DNA from: Aminobacter anthyllidis
GTDB lineage: Bacteria; Pseudomonadota; Alphaproteobacteria; Rhizobiales; Rhizobiaceae
Direction: 5' to 3'
Assembly (NCBI RefSeq): GCF_018555685.1
Contig: NZ_JAFLWW010000006.1
Span: forward strand, 186,001-250,000
DNA: 64,000 nucleotides
A model generated the notes under the pieces. It searched no databases. It had not been told where the DNA came from and saw only the letters and a program-made list of their open reading frames with translations. Positions within the stretch are counted from its first letter, which is position 1, and each line of letters begins with the position of its first letter. A program made the position numbers and the translations under genes. Shown piece after piece: positions 16,368 through 25,842 of the stretch.

Positions 16368-17100
16368 CGCCGAGACCGAAGCGCAGGTCCTCGCCGAGGC
16401 CGCGGCGCTCGACGCGCTCTACGGGCATTTGACGCCGGTCGAGATCATCGCGCGCGCCGCAACCGAGCGCTTTGCCGGCGAGATCGCGGTCGTATCGTCC
16501 TTCGGGGCGGATTCGGCCGTCCTGCTGCACATGATCGCTGAAGTCGACAGCAAGCTGCCGGTGATCTTTCTCGACACCGGCAAGCATTTCGGTGAGACGC
16601 TCGATTACCGCGACGCGCTCGCCGCCGATTTCGGCCTGACCGACATCCGTGTCATCGCCCCTGATGAGGCGGCGCTGGCCCGGATCGATCCGACAGGCAA
16701 CCTGCACCAGACCAGCACCGACGCCTGCTGCGACGTGCGCAAGGTCGAGCCGATGGCGCGTGGCGTCGAGCCGTTCCGGGCCTGGTTCACCGGCCGCAAG
16801 CGCTTCCAGGCCGCCACCCGCGCGGCTCTGCCGGTGTTCGAGCAGGTCGGCCCGCGCTTCCGCATCAATCCGCTGGCGCGCTGGACCACGTCCGACCTTG
16901 CCGACTACATGCGCAAGCATGCGTTGCGCGAGAACCCGTTGGTGGCATACGGTTATCTGTCGATCGGCTGCTTTCCATGCACGCAGATCGTCAAGCCGGG
17001 CGAGGACGCGCGTAGCGGACGCTGGGCCGGACAGGCCAAGACCGAGTGCGGCATCCATCTCTCCGGCCTCGAACAGTCGCTGACCGACGCATCACTTTAG
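16342..17100 (+). CDS. cysH: Adenylyl-sulfate (APS) reductase, CysH family with FeS cluster
   Basis: The 252-residue enzyme reduces activated sulfate to sulfite with thioredoxin. The ATP-pyrophosphatase-like fold shows SSFGADSAVLLHM and VIFLDTGKHFGETL. Cys129-Cys130 (ACCDVRK) and Cys210/Cys213 (CFPC) form the [4Fe-4S] site that marks APS rather than PAPS reductases, and Cys236 in ECGIH is the catalytic cysteine. Known rhizobial CysH enzymes act on APS. The ATG at 16342 has AAGGAGG eight bases upstream and lies inside the end of cysI. Confidence 0.93.
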   Translation: MLAKPRQPDAETEAQVLAEAAALDALYGHLTPVEIIARAATERFAGEIAVVSSFGADSAVLLHMIAEVDSKLPVIFLDTGKHFGETLDYRDALAADFGLTDIRVIAPDEAALARIDPTGNLHQTSTDACCDVRKVEPMARGVEPFRAWFTGRKRFQAATRAALPVFEQVGPRFRINPLARWTTSDLADYMRKHALRENPLVAYGYLSIGCFPCTQIVKPGEDARSGRWAGQAKTECGIHLSGLEQSLTDASL

Positions 17101-17112
17101 GAATTCTTTTTC

Positions 17113-17652
17113 ATGACCGAAGCGACACCGGCGCCGCGCCTTTGGACCCCCGAGGGCTTTCGGGACGATGGCTGGACCCATGCCGAGGATAAGAGTGCGT
17201 TGGCCGGCAACAGCCGGGTCATCCTGCCACTCCATGCTTTCTTGGAACTCACGGCCGACCAGCGCGAAGCGGCGAAGGAACGCCTTGGCGTGCTGCTCCA
17301 GCCCGGCGACCAGCTGGAGGAAATTTCCGACTCGCTTGACCAGCTGTCGCTGGTTGCGCTTGCCTTCCCGGCCTTCAACGATGGCCGTTCCTTCTCGAAG
17401 GCCGAGTTACTGCGCAGCCGCCATGGCTTCGAAGGTGCGGTGAGGGCGACGGGCCAGGTACTAGTCGACCAGCTGCCGCACATGCTCCGCGTTGGCTTCA
17501 ACGAGTTCGAGGTGTCGCATCCGGTGCTGCTGAAGCGGCTCGAGGCGGGCGAGGTAGGTGGCTTGCCGCTGTATTATCAGCCGACGGCCAAGCCGGCCGA
17601 AGTCTCCGAGAAGGGCGCGAAGTACGCCTGGCGCCGCGCTGCCGGCAAATGA
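17113..17652 (+). CDS. DUF934 protein of the sulfur assimilation operon
   Basis: The 179-residue soluble protein closes the cysG-cysH operon, twelve bases after cysH. The DUF934 core is visible: FLELTADQREAAKERLGVLLQPGDQLE, then VALAFPAFNDGRSFSKAELLR, then AVRATGQVLVDQLPHMLRVGFNEFEV. DUF934 accompanies sulfite reductase in many proteobacteria without a proven role; it may help electron transfer or assembly. AGGAATT precedes the start. It converges on the minus-strand gene at 17690 with only 37 bases between them. Confidence 0.87.
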   Translation: MTEATPAPRLWTPEGFRDDGWTHAEDKSALAGNSRVILPLHAFLELTADQREAAKERLGVLLQPGDQLEEISDSLDQLSLVALAFPAFNDGRSFSKAELLRSRHGFEGAVRATGQVLVDQLPHMLRVGFNEFEVSHPVLLKRLEAGEVGGLPLYYQPTAKPAEVSEKGAKYAWRRAAGK

Positions 17653-17689
17653 GTTGCCCTTGGCGCCCTCGACGCGGGCGGGTGGCGCG

Positions 17690-17920
17690 CTAGTTTGTGC
17701 TGAACATCTTGCGGAGCGGCTTGTCCTGTTCGGCGGCATCAAGCCTGTCGAGCAGGCGGCGGAGCTTCTTGGGCAGGCGGTCTTCGGCCTGGAATGCCGG
17801 CAATGCTTCCAGCACACGCAGATTGCTTTCTGTGACGAGCTCGCGCCTGATATTCGTCGCTACCTTGGCTGCGGTCTTGTTGATGCGTGTGTTGGGCATG
17901 ACTGAGGGCCTGTTCTTCAT
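17690..17920 (-). CDS. Small basic hypothetical protein
   Basis: The 76-residue protein starts at an ATG preceded by AGGAGTT. The sequence is basic (NKTAAKVATNIRREL, KKLRRLLDRL) and mostly helical, with no membrane segment or signal. The first ten residues NRPSVMPNTRINKTA look extended. I do not recognise the family; a nucleic-acid or protein-binding role would fit the charge but is not shown. It lies between the sulfur operon and grpE. Confidence 0.5.
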   Translation of the reverse strand: MKNRPSVMPNTRINKTAAKVATNIRRELVTESNLRVLEALPAFQAEDRLPKKLRRLLDRLDAAEQDKPLRKMFSTN

Positions 17921-18085
17921 GGGGAGAACTCCTGCCAGATGCAATTGGTTCCGATATCGTTCGCCCACCACGGACATGGTCCGCCTCTATGGTAAAGCTT
18001 GAATTAATATTGAATTGTTGGTGCTTGCCGAACCGCCGGCTGAGGCCACGCAGGGCGCGGCATCCCGTCCTTGCGGCCCTTGCCC

Positions 18086-18114
18086 CTTGATTTTTGGCAC
18101 CTAAACCTCGATAT
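18086..18114 (+). promoter_or_regulatory. Possible heat-shock (RpoH) promoter of grpE
   Basis: CTTGAT (18086-18091) is followed after 15 bases by CTCGATAT (18107-18114), resembling the rhizobial RpoH consensus CTTGAA with CYTATNT or CCATNT. It is about 40 bases upstream of the grpE start. The match is imperfect and it needs transcript mapping. Confidence 0.35.
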
Positions 18115-18155
18115 CGGGCGCAAGTTAGAACGTGTCCAAACAACGGGAATTGGCG

Positions 18156-18788
18156 ATGAGCGACCAGGCAAAAGACGAACGCACGCCCGATGAGGCGGCG
18201 GCTGCCGAGGCCCAGGCCGAAAAGATCGAGGGCAGCATCGAAGGCGACTACGAAGCCCTCGTACGCCTGCTGAAAGAAAACGAAGAGCTGAAGGACCGCG
18301 CCCTGCGCGCCGCGGCCGAGATGGAGAACCTGCGCCGCCGCACCGCGCGCGACGTGCAGGACGCCCGTACCTATTCGGCGGCGAACTTCGCCCGCGACAT
18401 GCTCTCGGTCTCGGACAATCTGCGCCGGGCGATCGAGGCTGTGACGGACGAGGCCAAGGCAGCCGGTGGGGCTGGCCTGGCCAGCCTGATCGAGGGCGTC
18501 GAGGTAACCGAGCGTTCGATGCTGTCGGCGCTCGAGCGTCATGGCGTGCGCAAGCTCGATCCTCTCGGCGAAAAGTTCGACCCGAACTTCCACCAGGCGA
18601 TGTTCGAAGTGCCGAGCCCGGACGTCGTGGCCAACACGGTCGTTCACGTTGCCCAGTCCGGCTACACCATTGGCGACCGCGTGCTGCGCCCGGCCATGGT
18701 CGGCATCGCCAAGGGCGGCCCCAAGCATGTCTCCGAGGCGCCGGCCGAGCCCGGCCCGGTCAACGAACAGGCTGAAAAAGACGCATGA
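18156..18788 (+). CDS. grpE: GrpE nucleotide exchange factor
   Basis: The 210-residue co-chaperone releases ADP from DnaK. A long N-terminal coiled coil (about 40-85) holds [18 protein letters not shown], followed by the [17 protein letters not shown] dimer helix and the C-terminal beta domain with [20 protein letters not shown] and [20 protein letters not shown], the GrpE signature. The start at 18156 is preferred over a GTG at 18132 because GGGAA lies about ten bases upstream. dnaK is not next door. A palindromic repeat follows the stop. Confidence 0.95.
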   Translation: MSDQAKDERTPDEAAAAEAQAEKIEGSIEGDYEALVRLLKENEELKDRALRAAAEMENLRRRTARDVQDARTYSAANFARDMLSVSDNLRRAIEAVTDEAKAAGGAGLASLIEGVEVTERSMLSALERHGVRKLDPLGEKFDPNFHQAMFEVPSPDVVANTVVHVAQSGYTIGDRVLRPAMVGIAKGGPKHVSEAPAEPGPVNEQAEKDA

Positions 18789-18790
18789 CA

Positions 18791-18899
18791 GTGAGTAGCG
18801 AATAGGGAGTAGCGAATAGGGATTTGAAAGATACTGTAGGTCCCAATCGACCCTGATCTTTCTTTCTTGCTATTCGCTACTCACTATTCCCTATTCGCT
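18791..18899. repeat. Palindromic intergenic mosaic of GAGTAGCGAATAGG units
   Basis: Two tandem 14-bp GAGTAGCGAATAGG units (18793-18820) are mirrored on the right. GTGAGTAGCGAATAG (18791-18805) pairs perfectly with CTATTCGCTACTCAC (18870-18884), and AGCGAATAGGGA (18811-18822) pairs with TCCCTATTCGCT (18888-18899). The whole 113-base gap between grpE and the next gene is this element, ending three bases before the next ATG. Confidence 0.85.
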
Positions 18900-18901
18900 C
18901 C

Positions 18902-19534
18902 ATGAACCCACTGCTCTACCTCGACTATGCCGGCGTGGCGGTGTTTGCCGCTACCGGTGCGCTTGCCGCCTCGCGCAAGGAACTCGACGTCATCGGTTTC
19001 CTGTTCCTGGCGAGCTTTACCGGCATTGGCGGCGGCACCGTTCGCGACGTCATCCTTGGCCTGCCGGTGTTCTGGGTGATCAATCCCGCCTATGTGCTGG
19101 TCTGCGCCGCGGTTGCGGTGCTTGTCTTCTTCACCGCCCACCTCGTTGAATCCCGCTACAAGCTGTTGCTCTGGCTCGACGCGCTCGGCATGTCTGCCTA
19201 TGCCGCCATAGGTGCCGCCAAGGGCCTGGCCGCGACCGGCTCGCCGACGGTCGCCATTGTCATGGGGCTCTTGACGGCGACCTTCGGCGGTATCCTGCGC
19301 GATCTTCTTGCCGGCGAGCCTTCGGTCCTGCTCAAGCCTGAAATCTATGTCTCCGCGGCGATGGTGGGCGCGGGCATCTACACGCTCGCCGACATCGCGG
19401 AACTGCCGCCGGAGGTGTCGACAGTCGTCGCCTTCGTCGCGGCCTTCATGGTGCGCGGCGGGGCGCTTAAGTTTGGCTGGACCTTTCCGGCCTATCGCAG
19501 CCGTCCGGGCCGCCGCCCCGAAGACATTCCCTGA
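18902..19534 (+). CDS. TRIC-like / YicG-family membrane protein
   Basis: The 210-residue inner-membrane protein has seven hydrophobic segments made of two homologous three-helix repeats. Each repeat carries the family glycine-arginine motif: GIGGGTVRDVILG in the first and FGGILRDLLAGEP in the second. This is the UPF0126 family, related to TRIC cation channels and, in E. coli YicG, implicated in glycine transport, so both cation channel and glycine carrier are possible. The final 20 residues are cytosolic, basic and proline-rich. It starts three bases after the palindromic repeat. Confidence 0.86.
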   Translation: MNPLLYLDYAGVAVFAATGALAASRKELDVIGFLFLASFTGIGGGTVRDVILGLPVFWVINPAYVLVCAAVAVLVFFTAHLVESRYKLLLWLDALGMSAYAAIGAAKGLAATGSPTVAIVMGLLTATFGGILRDLLAGEPSVLLKPEIYVSAAMVGAGIYTLADIAELPPEVSTVVAFVAAFMVRGGALKFGWTFPAYRSRPGRRPEDIP

Positions 19535-19603
19535 GAAACCAGGCTCTATGCCTGTCCGCGAAGCTGGTTCTACTATGCGCCGACAAAGCAGAGGACAGAT
19601 TCG

Positions 19604-20914
19604 ATGCAGCATCGCGTAGTGGTCGTGGGCGCCGGCTTCGGCGGACTGGAAGTCGTCAAAGGTCTGGCGGGTGCTGCGGTCAGCATCACCTTCATCGACC
19701 GGCGCAACCATCACCTGTTCCAGCCTCTGCTCTACCAGGTGGCGACGGCCTCGCTGGCCACGTCCGAAATCGCCTGGCCGATCCGCTCGCTGGTCTGGAA
19801 CAGGCCGGAGGTGACGACCATCCTGGCCAACGTCACCGGCGTCGATGCCGAACGGCGCCACGTCCTGCTCGAACGCGGCGAGACGGTGCCTTATGACAGC
19901 CTGGTGCTGGCTACCGGTGCGCGCCACGCCTATTTCGGCCACGACGAGTGGGAACGCTATGCACTTGGCCTGAAGACGCTCGAGGACGCGACGACGATCC
20001 GGCGGCGCATCCTGGTGGCGTTCGAATGTGCCGAGCGGGAGACCGACCCGGAAAAGCAGGCGGCACTTCTGACCTTCGTCATTGTCGGCGCCGGCCCCAC
20101 CGGGGTGGAGCTGGCAGGAACCATTGCCGAACTGGCGCGGGATACGCTGCCACGCGATTTCCGCAACATCGACACGGGCCGGGCGCGCGTGGTGTTGATC
20201 GAGGCCGGGCCGCGTGTCCTCGGCGGGTTCCCCGACGACCTCTCAGAATATGCCCTGCGCTCGCTGCGCAAGCTTGGCATCGAGGTCGCGCTCGGTCGCG
20301 CCGTCTCCGACTGCACCGCCGACAGCGTCACCTATGGCGATGTCAGGCTGGCGACGAAGACGATCATCTGGGCTGCCGGCGTGCGTGCGTCCCCCGCCGC
20401 CGAATGGCTTGGCGCTCCGGCCGACAAGGCGGGACGTCTCCAGGTCATGCCCGACCTGACGGTGCCCGGTCACCCCGAGATTTTCGCCGTCGGCGACACG
20501 GTGACGGTGAACGGGCCGAACGGAAAGCCGGTGCCCGGAATTGCGCCTGCTGCCAAGCAAGAGGGCAAGCATGTGGCCACCACCATCAAGGCGCGGCTGC
20601 GCGGCGATGCCGGGCCGCGACCGTTCCACTACCGCCATCAGGGCAGCCTGGCGCAGATCGGCAAGCGCCGCGCTGTCATCGATTTTGGCTGGACCAAGCT
20701 GCGCGGTGCCCTGGCGTGGTGGCTGTGGGGCATCGCCCACATCTACTTCCTCATCGGCTCGCGGGCGCGGCTCAGCGTCGCCATCAACTGGCTTTGGATC
20801 CACGCCCGCAACCAGCGCGGCGCCCGGCTGATCACCCAGGGCGAGGCGCGGATCGATGCGATCGGGGTTGCGGCCGGCGAGGAGACGGCCGGGGCGAATG
20901 GACCGCGAAAGTGA
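19604..20914 (+). CDS. ndh: Type II NADH dehydrogenase (NDH-2)
   Basis: The 436-residue flavoprotein passes electrons from NADH to quinone without pumping protons. The FAD-binding loop VVVGAGFGGLEVVKGL is at the N-terminus and the NADH-binding loop VIVGAGPTGVELAGTI in the middle; IFAVGDT near residue 290 is the second FAD motif. The C-terminal amphipathic part with LAWWLWGIAHIYFLIG would anchor it to the membrane face. AGAGGACAG precedes the ATG. It is a single gene, convergent with the minus-strand gene at 21027. Confidence 0.9.
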   Translation: MQHRVVVVGAGFGGLEVVKGLAGAAVSITFIDRRNHHLFQPLLYQVATASLATSEIAWPIRSLVWNRPEVTTILANVTGVDAERRHVLLERGETVPYDSLVLATGARHAYFGHDEWERYALGLKTLEDATTIRRRILVAFECAERETDPEKQAALLTFVIVGAGPTGVELAGTIAELARDTLPRDFRNIDTGRARVVLIEAGPRVLGGFPDDLSEYALRSLRKLGIEVALGRAVSDCTADSVTYGDVRLATKTIIWAAGVRASPAAEWLGAPADKAGRLQVMPDLTVPGHPEIFAVGDTVTVNGPNGKPVPGIAPAAKQEGKHVATTIKARLRGDAGPRPFHYRHQGSLAQIGKRRAVIDFGWTKLRGALAWWLWGIAHIYFLIGSRARLSVAINWLWIHARNQRGARLITQGEARIDAIGVAAGEETAGANGPRK

Positions 20915-21026
20915 CAGCCGTCTCGATCCGCATGGTCCCGGCAAAGGCGGGGTCGTCCGATTCGAATTCGACAAGCTCGACGACGCGCCGGCCCGGCACC
21001 AACTCGGCAAACCCTCGCCCTGTGGA

Positions 21027-21380
21027 TTAATTGGCCGCTTGCCGCGCCTTGAGCAGGCTCTTTGGCGCCTGCATCAGCCAGGCGCGCTCGAGCCGCGCCC
21101 TCAGCTGGTCGGGCGGGATGTCGTGGATGCGCACCAGCACGACCGGCCAACCCTTGTAGTGGGCAGTCTCGAAATAGAGATGCGGATCGGCCTCCATCAG
21201 CATCTCCTTTTCCTCAAGCGCGCACATCACCGCCACCGTGTGGGCATCCTTGACGCGGCAGAGGAACTTCTTGCGGACATGAAGCGACGGCGTGCCGTAG
21301 GAGGTGCCCTCAACCACCTCCGCCAGTCCTTCGGCCGCTGCGCGCAGCTTGTCGAAGGCGGGCTGGAGGTCGTCGCTCAC
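21027..21380 (-). CDS. MmcQ/YjbR-family protein
   Basis: The 117-residue protein has the MmcQ/YjbR (CyaY-like) fold pattern: GTSYGTPSLHVRKKFLCRV, then VAVMCALEEKEMLMEADP, and HYKGWPVVLVRIHDIPPDQLRARLERAW. The family is widespread, probably binds DNA or small partners, and has no fixed function. The GTG start at 21380 lies four bases after the stop of the OlsB-like gene, so the pair is likely one transcript. The open frame continues upstream into that gene and is ignored. Confidence 0.78.
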   Translation of the reverse strand: MSDDLQPAFDKLRAAAEGLAEVVEGTSYGTPSLHVRKKFLCRVKDAHTVAVMCALEEKEMLMEADPHLYFETAHYKGWPVVLVRIHDIPPDQLRARLERAWLMQAPKSLLKARQAAN

Positions 21381-21384
21381 TGAT

Positions 21385-22266
21385 CTAGGCGGCGAAGCGC
21401 TGGGTTTCGCCGCCGTAATAGTTGATGTAGCGGGCGCCGATTTCTTTGACCGGCATGACGATGAAGACGTCGGTCGTGCCGAAGTCATGGTCGATGACAC
21501 AGCCATCGCCGATCTTGGCGCCGACGCGCAGGTAACCCTTGATCAGCGGTGGCATCGCGGCGATCGCGGACTTGGCGTTGACCGCTTCGATCGGCATCAG
21601 ATCCATGGCGCAATAGCGCCCGTCCACCGCCCGCACGTCCCAATCCGCGCTGGTGCGGCAATGGTGGGCGAGATAGGTCAGCGCCTCGGCATGTGCCGCC
21701 GGCACAGTGCCGTGGAAAGACGCACAACCGGTCATGACGTCGATGTCGTAACGGTTCAGATAGGCCCAGATGCCTTGCCACAGCGCCTCGATGGTACGCT
21801 TGGAACGGTACTCGGGCAGCACGCAGGAGCGGCCGAGCTCAAGGAAGCGCTGGCCGGGGTGGCGGGCGATGAGCTTGTTCAGCTCGAATTCGTCGTCGGA
21901 ATAGAAGCCGCCGGCTTCCGTCGCGCGCTCCTGGCGCAGCAGACGGTAAGTGCCGACGATGCGGCGATGCTCGGGCCCGTTGATCGAGGTGTCGAAGACC
22001 AGCAGGTGATCGCAGATGTCGTCGAAGCGGTCGGCGTCACGCCGCTCGATTGAATGCAGCGCCTGTTTCCTGGCGCCGAGTTCGTCGAAGAACACGCGGT
22101 AGCGCACTTCCTGGGCGGCAGCAATTTCCGACTCGTCGCGGGCGAGGCGAACCTCAAGCGTCCCGATCCGTCCGAGCGGTGTCCCTGGCAGTAAAGGTTT
22201 GGAAGGCACTGTCACCTTGGCGCCGTTGGCTTTCTGAGTGTCACTGTCCGGCAAGGCTGTATGCAC
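21385..22266 (-). CDS. olsB: OlsB-like ornithine-acyl-ACP N-acyltransferase
   Basis: The 293-residue protein is a GNAT-fold acyltransferase resembling rhizobial OlsB, which makes lyso-ornithine lipid from ornithine and 3-hydroxyacyl-ACP. Visible motifs are AAQEVRYRVFFDELGA, RFDDICDHLLVFD, FELNKLIARHPGQRFLELGRSCV and the RTIEALWQGIWAYLN acyl-ACP region. The GTG start at 22266 has AAGGAGA seven bases upstream. No olsA is adjacent, which is common because the two genes are often unlinked. A hemolysin-type GNAT name is also used for this family. Confidence 0.83.
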   Translation of the reverse strand: MHTALPDSDTQKANGAKVTVPSKPLLPGTPLGRIGTLEVRLARDESEIAAAQEVRYRVFFDELGARKQALHSIERRDADRFDDICDHLLVFDTSINGPEHRRIVGTYRLLRQERATEAGGFYSDDEFELNKLIARHPGQRFLELGRSCVLPEYRSKRTIEALWQGIWAYLNRYDIDVMTGCASFHGTVPAAHAEALTYLAHHCRTSADWDVRAVDGRYCAMDLMPIEAVNAKSAIAAMPPLIKGYLRVGAKIGDGCVIDHDFGTTDVFIVMPVKEIGARYINYYGGETQRFAA

Positions 22267-22416
22267 GGGTGATTCTCCTTCGAGCCATCCCTCCTGGCGC
22301 GGGGATACGGTGTCGGTGCTACAGGATTGTGACAGTATCGTGATCAACCTGTCGCGGCAAGACTGGGCGGGCAAGCAACGGCGCCTAGCCGGCTAGGAAA
22401 ATGGCCCCGAATTAGT

Positions 22417-24702
22417 TCAGGCGGCAGCGCGCTGCTCGACAAGATTGATCAGGACATCGGGGTCGAGCGGCTTGGTGACGAAGCCGCTGGCACCATGGGC
22501 GAGCACTGCGTGGCGGGTCTTTTCCTGGCTGTCGGCGGACAGCACCATGATGGGGACGGCACCGAGGCCATGTTGCTCTTCATGCCGACGGATGGCCGAA
22601 ATCGCGTCCAATCCGTCCATTACGGGCATGTGCATGTCCATCAGCACGACATCATAGCGCCGCTTGCGGCTGGCGCCTGTCACCGCCTCGACGGCGGCCT
22701 TGCCGTTGTTGACGACGTCGACCCGATGCCCTGCCTTCACCAGAACGGCGCGGGCGAGCATGGCATTGATGTCGTTGTCCTCGGCGATCAGCACCGACAG
22801 GCCACGCTGGTGCGGACGATTCGCGGGCTTGGCAGCAGTGCGTCGGCTCGCCAGCTGAGGCTTGCCCTGCACGACGCCCTGATTCGCCAGCAGGACCCGC
22901 AGCAGGGTCTCGCCCCGCACGGGCCGGGCGAGGAAGGTCACATAGCCGCTGGCGCGCAGCTCGCCGAGCAGCCCGCGGTCGGTCGGCGCAATCAGCGTGA
23001 CGGCTTCGCTGGCGGCGAAGCCGCTTTCGCGCAACTGCTTGAGCGTGCGGCCGTCATTTTCCTCAAGTGCAGCATCGACCAGAAGCGCGTTGCAGCCTTC
23101 GGCGAAGGCGGCGGCCTGCTCGGGCGTCACCGCAATGTCGGCCCGGCCGCCATGAGCGCGAATGGTTTCGGCGAGTGCTTCCGCCTCGGTGGTGTTTTTA
23201 GACAAGATGACGGTGCGTCGGCCAGCCAGTGCATCGGCGTCGGTCTGGGGCGTGTCGGTCGCGCCAAATGCCGGCAGCTCGAAGGCGAATTCCGAGCCTT
23301 CGCCGGGCAGGCTGTTGACAGTGATCGTGCCGCCCATCGCGGTGACCAGGCGCTTGGAGATGGCCAATCCAAGTCCAGCACCGCCATGCGAGCGTGTCGA
23401 GGTGCCGTCGGCCTGCTCGAATTCCTCGAATATGCGCTCCACGTCTTCGGCGCGCAGGCCGGGTCCGGTATCGCTCACCGTAAAGCGGATCTTGCCGGGA
23501 TCATTGTCGCCGGTGCGCTCGACATTGAGCCGGACACCGCCGGCATCGGTGAATTTTATCGCGTTGCCGATCAGGTTAAGCAGCACCTGGCGGACGCGGC
23601 CAGGATCGGCCGTGATCATTTGCGGCACGTTGGGCGCGACATGGCAGCCGAGTCCGATGCCCTTGCCGAACGCGCGCGCGGCCAGCAACTCGACGACATT
23701 GTCGGCGATTTCGCGCGGCGACATCGGTTGCGGTTCGGGGTCGAAGCGGCCTGCCTCGATCTTGGAATAGTCGAGAAGATCTTCGATGAGCGCCAGAAGC
23801 GCGCTTGCGGAGGTCGAGACGGCGCCGACATAGGTGCGCTGCTCGGGCGACAGCTCGGTATCGTGCAACAGCTTGGCCATGCCCATGATGCCGTTCATCG
23901 GCGTGCGGATCTCGTGGCTTACCGTTGCCAGGAAACGCGACTTCGCCTGGCTGGCAAACTCGGCGCGCTCGCGTGCGCCGATCAGGGCCGCTTCGGCGCG
24001 CTTGCGGGCAGTGATGTCGCGGGCGATCGCCCGGTGCGAAACCACGTTGCTGGTCTTGTCGCGCACCGAAAGCTCGATCCATGAGAACCAGCGCACGACG
24101 CCTATGGAGCGGATGCCGACATCTGTCGAGCTCAGGCACTCGCCGTCGGAGAAGGCAGCGTCCGGCACCACGCCGACATCGACGCCGAGTTCCGCCAGGG
24201 TGCGGCCGGCGAGGTCTCGCGGGTCCTGGCCGATGAGTTCGGCGAATACCTTGTTGGCATAGACGATGCGGCCGTCGCGGTCGCGGTGGACGACGAGGTC
24301 GCCCAGCGCGTCGATGAGGCCGCGGAAGCGCTCTTCGCTTTCCTGCAACTCCCACATCCGGTCGGCGAGGGTCTCGATCTCGGCGCGGTTGCGGGAGGCG
24401 TTCTCGGTGATCGCTTCCGCGGCCCGCGCGCGCTCGCCCAGGCTGCGCGAAAGCAGAACCATGCCGGCAAGGCCGATGGCGAACAGGCTTGCGCTGATGA
24501 AAACAGGTGCGCCGGTCAGATGCGCAAGGCCGGCAAGCACCAGAACCGCAACGAGGATCGTGAAGTAGAGGCCGCGCGGCGGCTCCTTGGGCAATGCCGG
24601 TGCAAGCGATGGCGGCGTGATGATTCGGCGATGCGACTCGGTGTCGGCCATCGCCGCACCCCGCGTCGTCTTTTCATCAGTTGTGCCGGACTCCGTCATC
24701 AT
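22417..24702 (-). CDS. Hybrid sensor histidine kinase with PAS and degenerate plus intact receivers
   Basis: The 761-residue inner-membrane sensor has two N-terminal transmembrane helices (45-62, 66-85), a coiled stretch, and a PAS domain (about 120-235). The kinase core shows [10 protein letters not shown] (His263), NLIGNAIKF (376-384), DTGPGL (411-416) and [11 protein letters not shown] (440-450). Residues 496-609 look like a receiver without its acidic pocket, while the final domain (634-758) is a complete receiver with Glu641/Asp642, phosphoacceptor Asp689 and Lys744. Start could also be 24651. No partner regulator is adjacent. Signal is unknown. Confidence 0.9.
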   Translation of the reverse strand: MMTESGTTDEKTTRGAAMADTESHRRIITPPSLAPALPKEPPRGLYFTILVAVLVLAGLAHLTGAPVFISASLFAIGLAGMVLLSRSLGERARAAEAITENASRNRAEIETLADRMWELQESEERFRGLIDALGDLVVHRDRDGRIVYANKVFAELIGQDPRDLAGRTLAELGVDVGVVPDAAFSDGECLSSTDVGIRSIGVVRWFSWIELSVRDKTSNVVSHRAIARDITARKRAEAALIGARERAEFASQAKSRFLATVSHEIRTPMNGIMGMAKLLHDTELSPEQRTYVGAVSTSASALLALIEDLLDYSKIEAGRFDPEPQPMSPREIADNVVELLAARAFGKGIGLGCHVAPNVPQMITADPGRVRQVLLNLIGNAIKFTDAGGVRLNVERTGDNDPGKIRFTVSDTGPGLRAEDVERIFEEFEQADGTSTRSHGGAGLGLAISKRLVTAMGGTITVNSLPGEGSEFAFELPAFGATDTPQTDADALAGRRTVILSKNTTEAEALAETIRAHGGRADIAVTPEQAAAFAEGCNALLVDAALEENDGRTLKQLRESGFAASEAVTLIAPTDRGLLGELRASGYVTFLARPVRGETLLRVLLANQGVVQGKPQLASRRTAAKPANRPHQRGLSVLIAEDNDINAMLARAVLVKAGHRVDVVNNGKAAVEAVTGASRKRRYDVVLMDMHMPVMDGLDAISAIRRHEEQHGLGAVPIMVLSADSQEKTRHAVLAHGASGFVTKPLDPDVLINLVEQRAAA

Positions 24703-24805
24703 GGCGGAAGCCTAGCACCGAGAGCTTAGGGAAGATTTTGGCAGATATATCGAATTTTAGCGGTCGTTCGGTTTTCGCAGATCCGACGGCCGGGAAATAC
24801 TACGA

Positions 24806-25555
24806 TTACTGGACGTAGCTCTTGTAAACGTAGCCGCGCTTGCCGTTGAAGACAATCTCGCACCATTGGGTGCAAGAAACCAGTTCGACGGAGGTCTTGG
24901 CCGGGATCACGCCAAGCACCGCCCCACCTTTTTGCGGTTTGGCGCGCATGTTCACCGAGCGCTTGATGATGGCTTCCTTGCCACCCTGGCTGGCTTCGGC
25001 AGGCTGCGTCTCGGCTTCGATTGCCTTGACCGCAGCGGTTTCGGCGGGGTCGGTCTTGGCGTTGGTTTCAGTAAGTGCCAGCGCCGCCGTCTCGGTCGGG
25101 TCCTTGGCGATGACCTTTTCGGCGCCGGGAATGGCAGGCATGGCTTCGAGCGGCTGCGTTGCGCCCGCCTTCACCACCTGCGCCCAGCGCGGGTCGGCGG
25201 CCAGCGGCATGTCAGACGCTTCCTCGGCAACGGCGTCGGAAACGATGATCGAGCTGGCGGCGGAAGCGACGCGGCTCTTTCGTCCGGTCGGTTCGGCGAT
25301 GATGGTGGTGATCTTTTCCTTGGACGGCTCGGCCTCAGCCTGCCTGGCTTCCTGCACGGTGTCGGCGGAGCTCTGGCCCATATGCGGTACGATGAAGAGG
25401 GCGGACACGGCGGTGACGCTCATCAGGGCGGTCATCGCCAATACGGCGCAGACCAGGCCGCGGTTCGGCGCGTTCTCGCGCCAGGAAGCCGGCTCGGCTT
25501 TCGTGAACATCATAGTGGAGCGCGGCTGATTCGCTGCGCCCAACCCGAAGGGCAT
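24806..25555 (-). CDS. Membrane-anchored SH3-domain protein
   Basis: The 249-residue protein has a short cytoplasmic N-terminus, one transmembrane helix (about 36-58, LVCAVLAMTALMSVTAVSALF), a low-complexity alanine/glutamate/threonine periplasmic stretch, and a C-terminal bacterial SH3 domain (about 193-249) with IKRSVNMRAKPQKGGAVLGVIPAKT. Bacterial SH3 domains bind peptidoglycan or peptide ligands. The start at 25555 follows GGAGTTGC; a second ATG at 25510 is possible. It is convergently isolated, with 250 bases of promoter region before it. Confidence 0.72.
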   Translation of the reverse strand: MPFGLGAANQPRSTMMFTKAEPASWRENAPNRGLVCAVLAMTALMSVTAVSALFIVPHMGQSSADTVQEARQAEAEPSKEKITTIIAEPTGRKSRVASAASSIIVSDAVAEEASDMPLAADPRWAQVVKAGATQPLEAMPAIPGAEKVIAKDPTETAALALTETNAKTDPAETAAVKAIEAETQPAEASQGGKEAIIKRSVNMRAKPQKGGAVLGVIPAKTSVELVSCTQWCEIVFNGKRGYVYKSYVQ

Positions 25556-25842
25556 TTTCACTAGCAACTCTCCACTCAGGCCCCAAAGCGCTCGGAATAG
25601 CGAGCTCCCCCACCTGTCGTTTCGACCCGCAAATCTACGCCGCGTAGCCGCAAGACAGTTCAGTCGGTACCTTTCGGCCCGTCCACCAAACGCACCATGA
25701 TGAGCGATTGTGGCAGACCTTGGACCCGATTGCGACCTTAGTGAAAAAAATCTTAACCGCTTAGTCAAGTCTGTGGGTAAGCTGCAGATGACCTCACGCC
25801 TCTGTCACATATTGTATTGTGACTTGATCGATGCTGGTGCCC

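Noticed and set aside
17927..17952. GGAAC-N17-AGTT upstream of the small gene at 17690-17920, like an EcfG promoter
   Set aside because: The -10 element overlaps the ribosome-binding site and the transcript would be nearly leaderless, so the match is probably chance.
22495..24084. Long open frame (529 codons) antisense to the hybrid kinase
   Set aside because: No start signals or recognisable domain; explained by codon bias of the true kinase gene.
25804..25823. GTCACA-N8-TGTGAC inverted repeat downstream of lspA
   Set aside because: Only six-base arms and no T-run; it lies after the gene end and could occur by chance.
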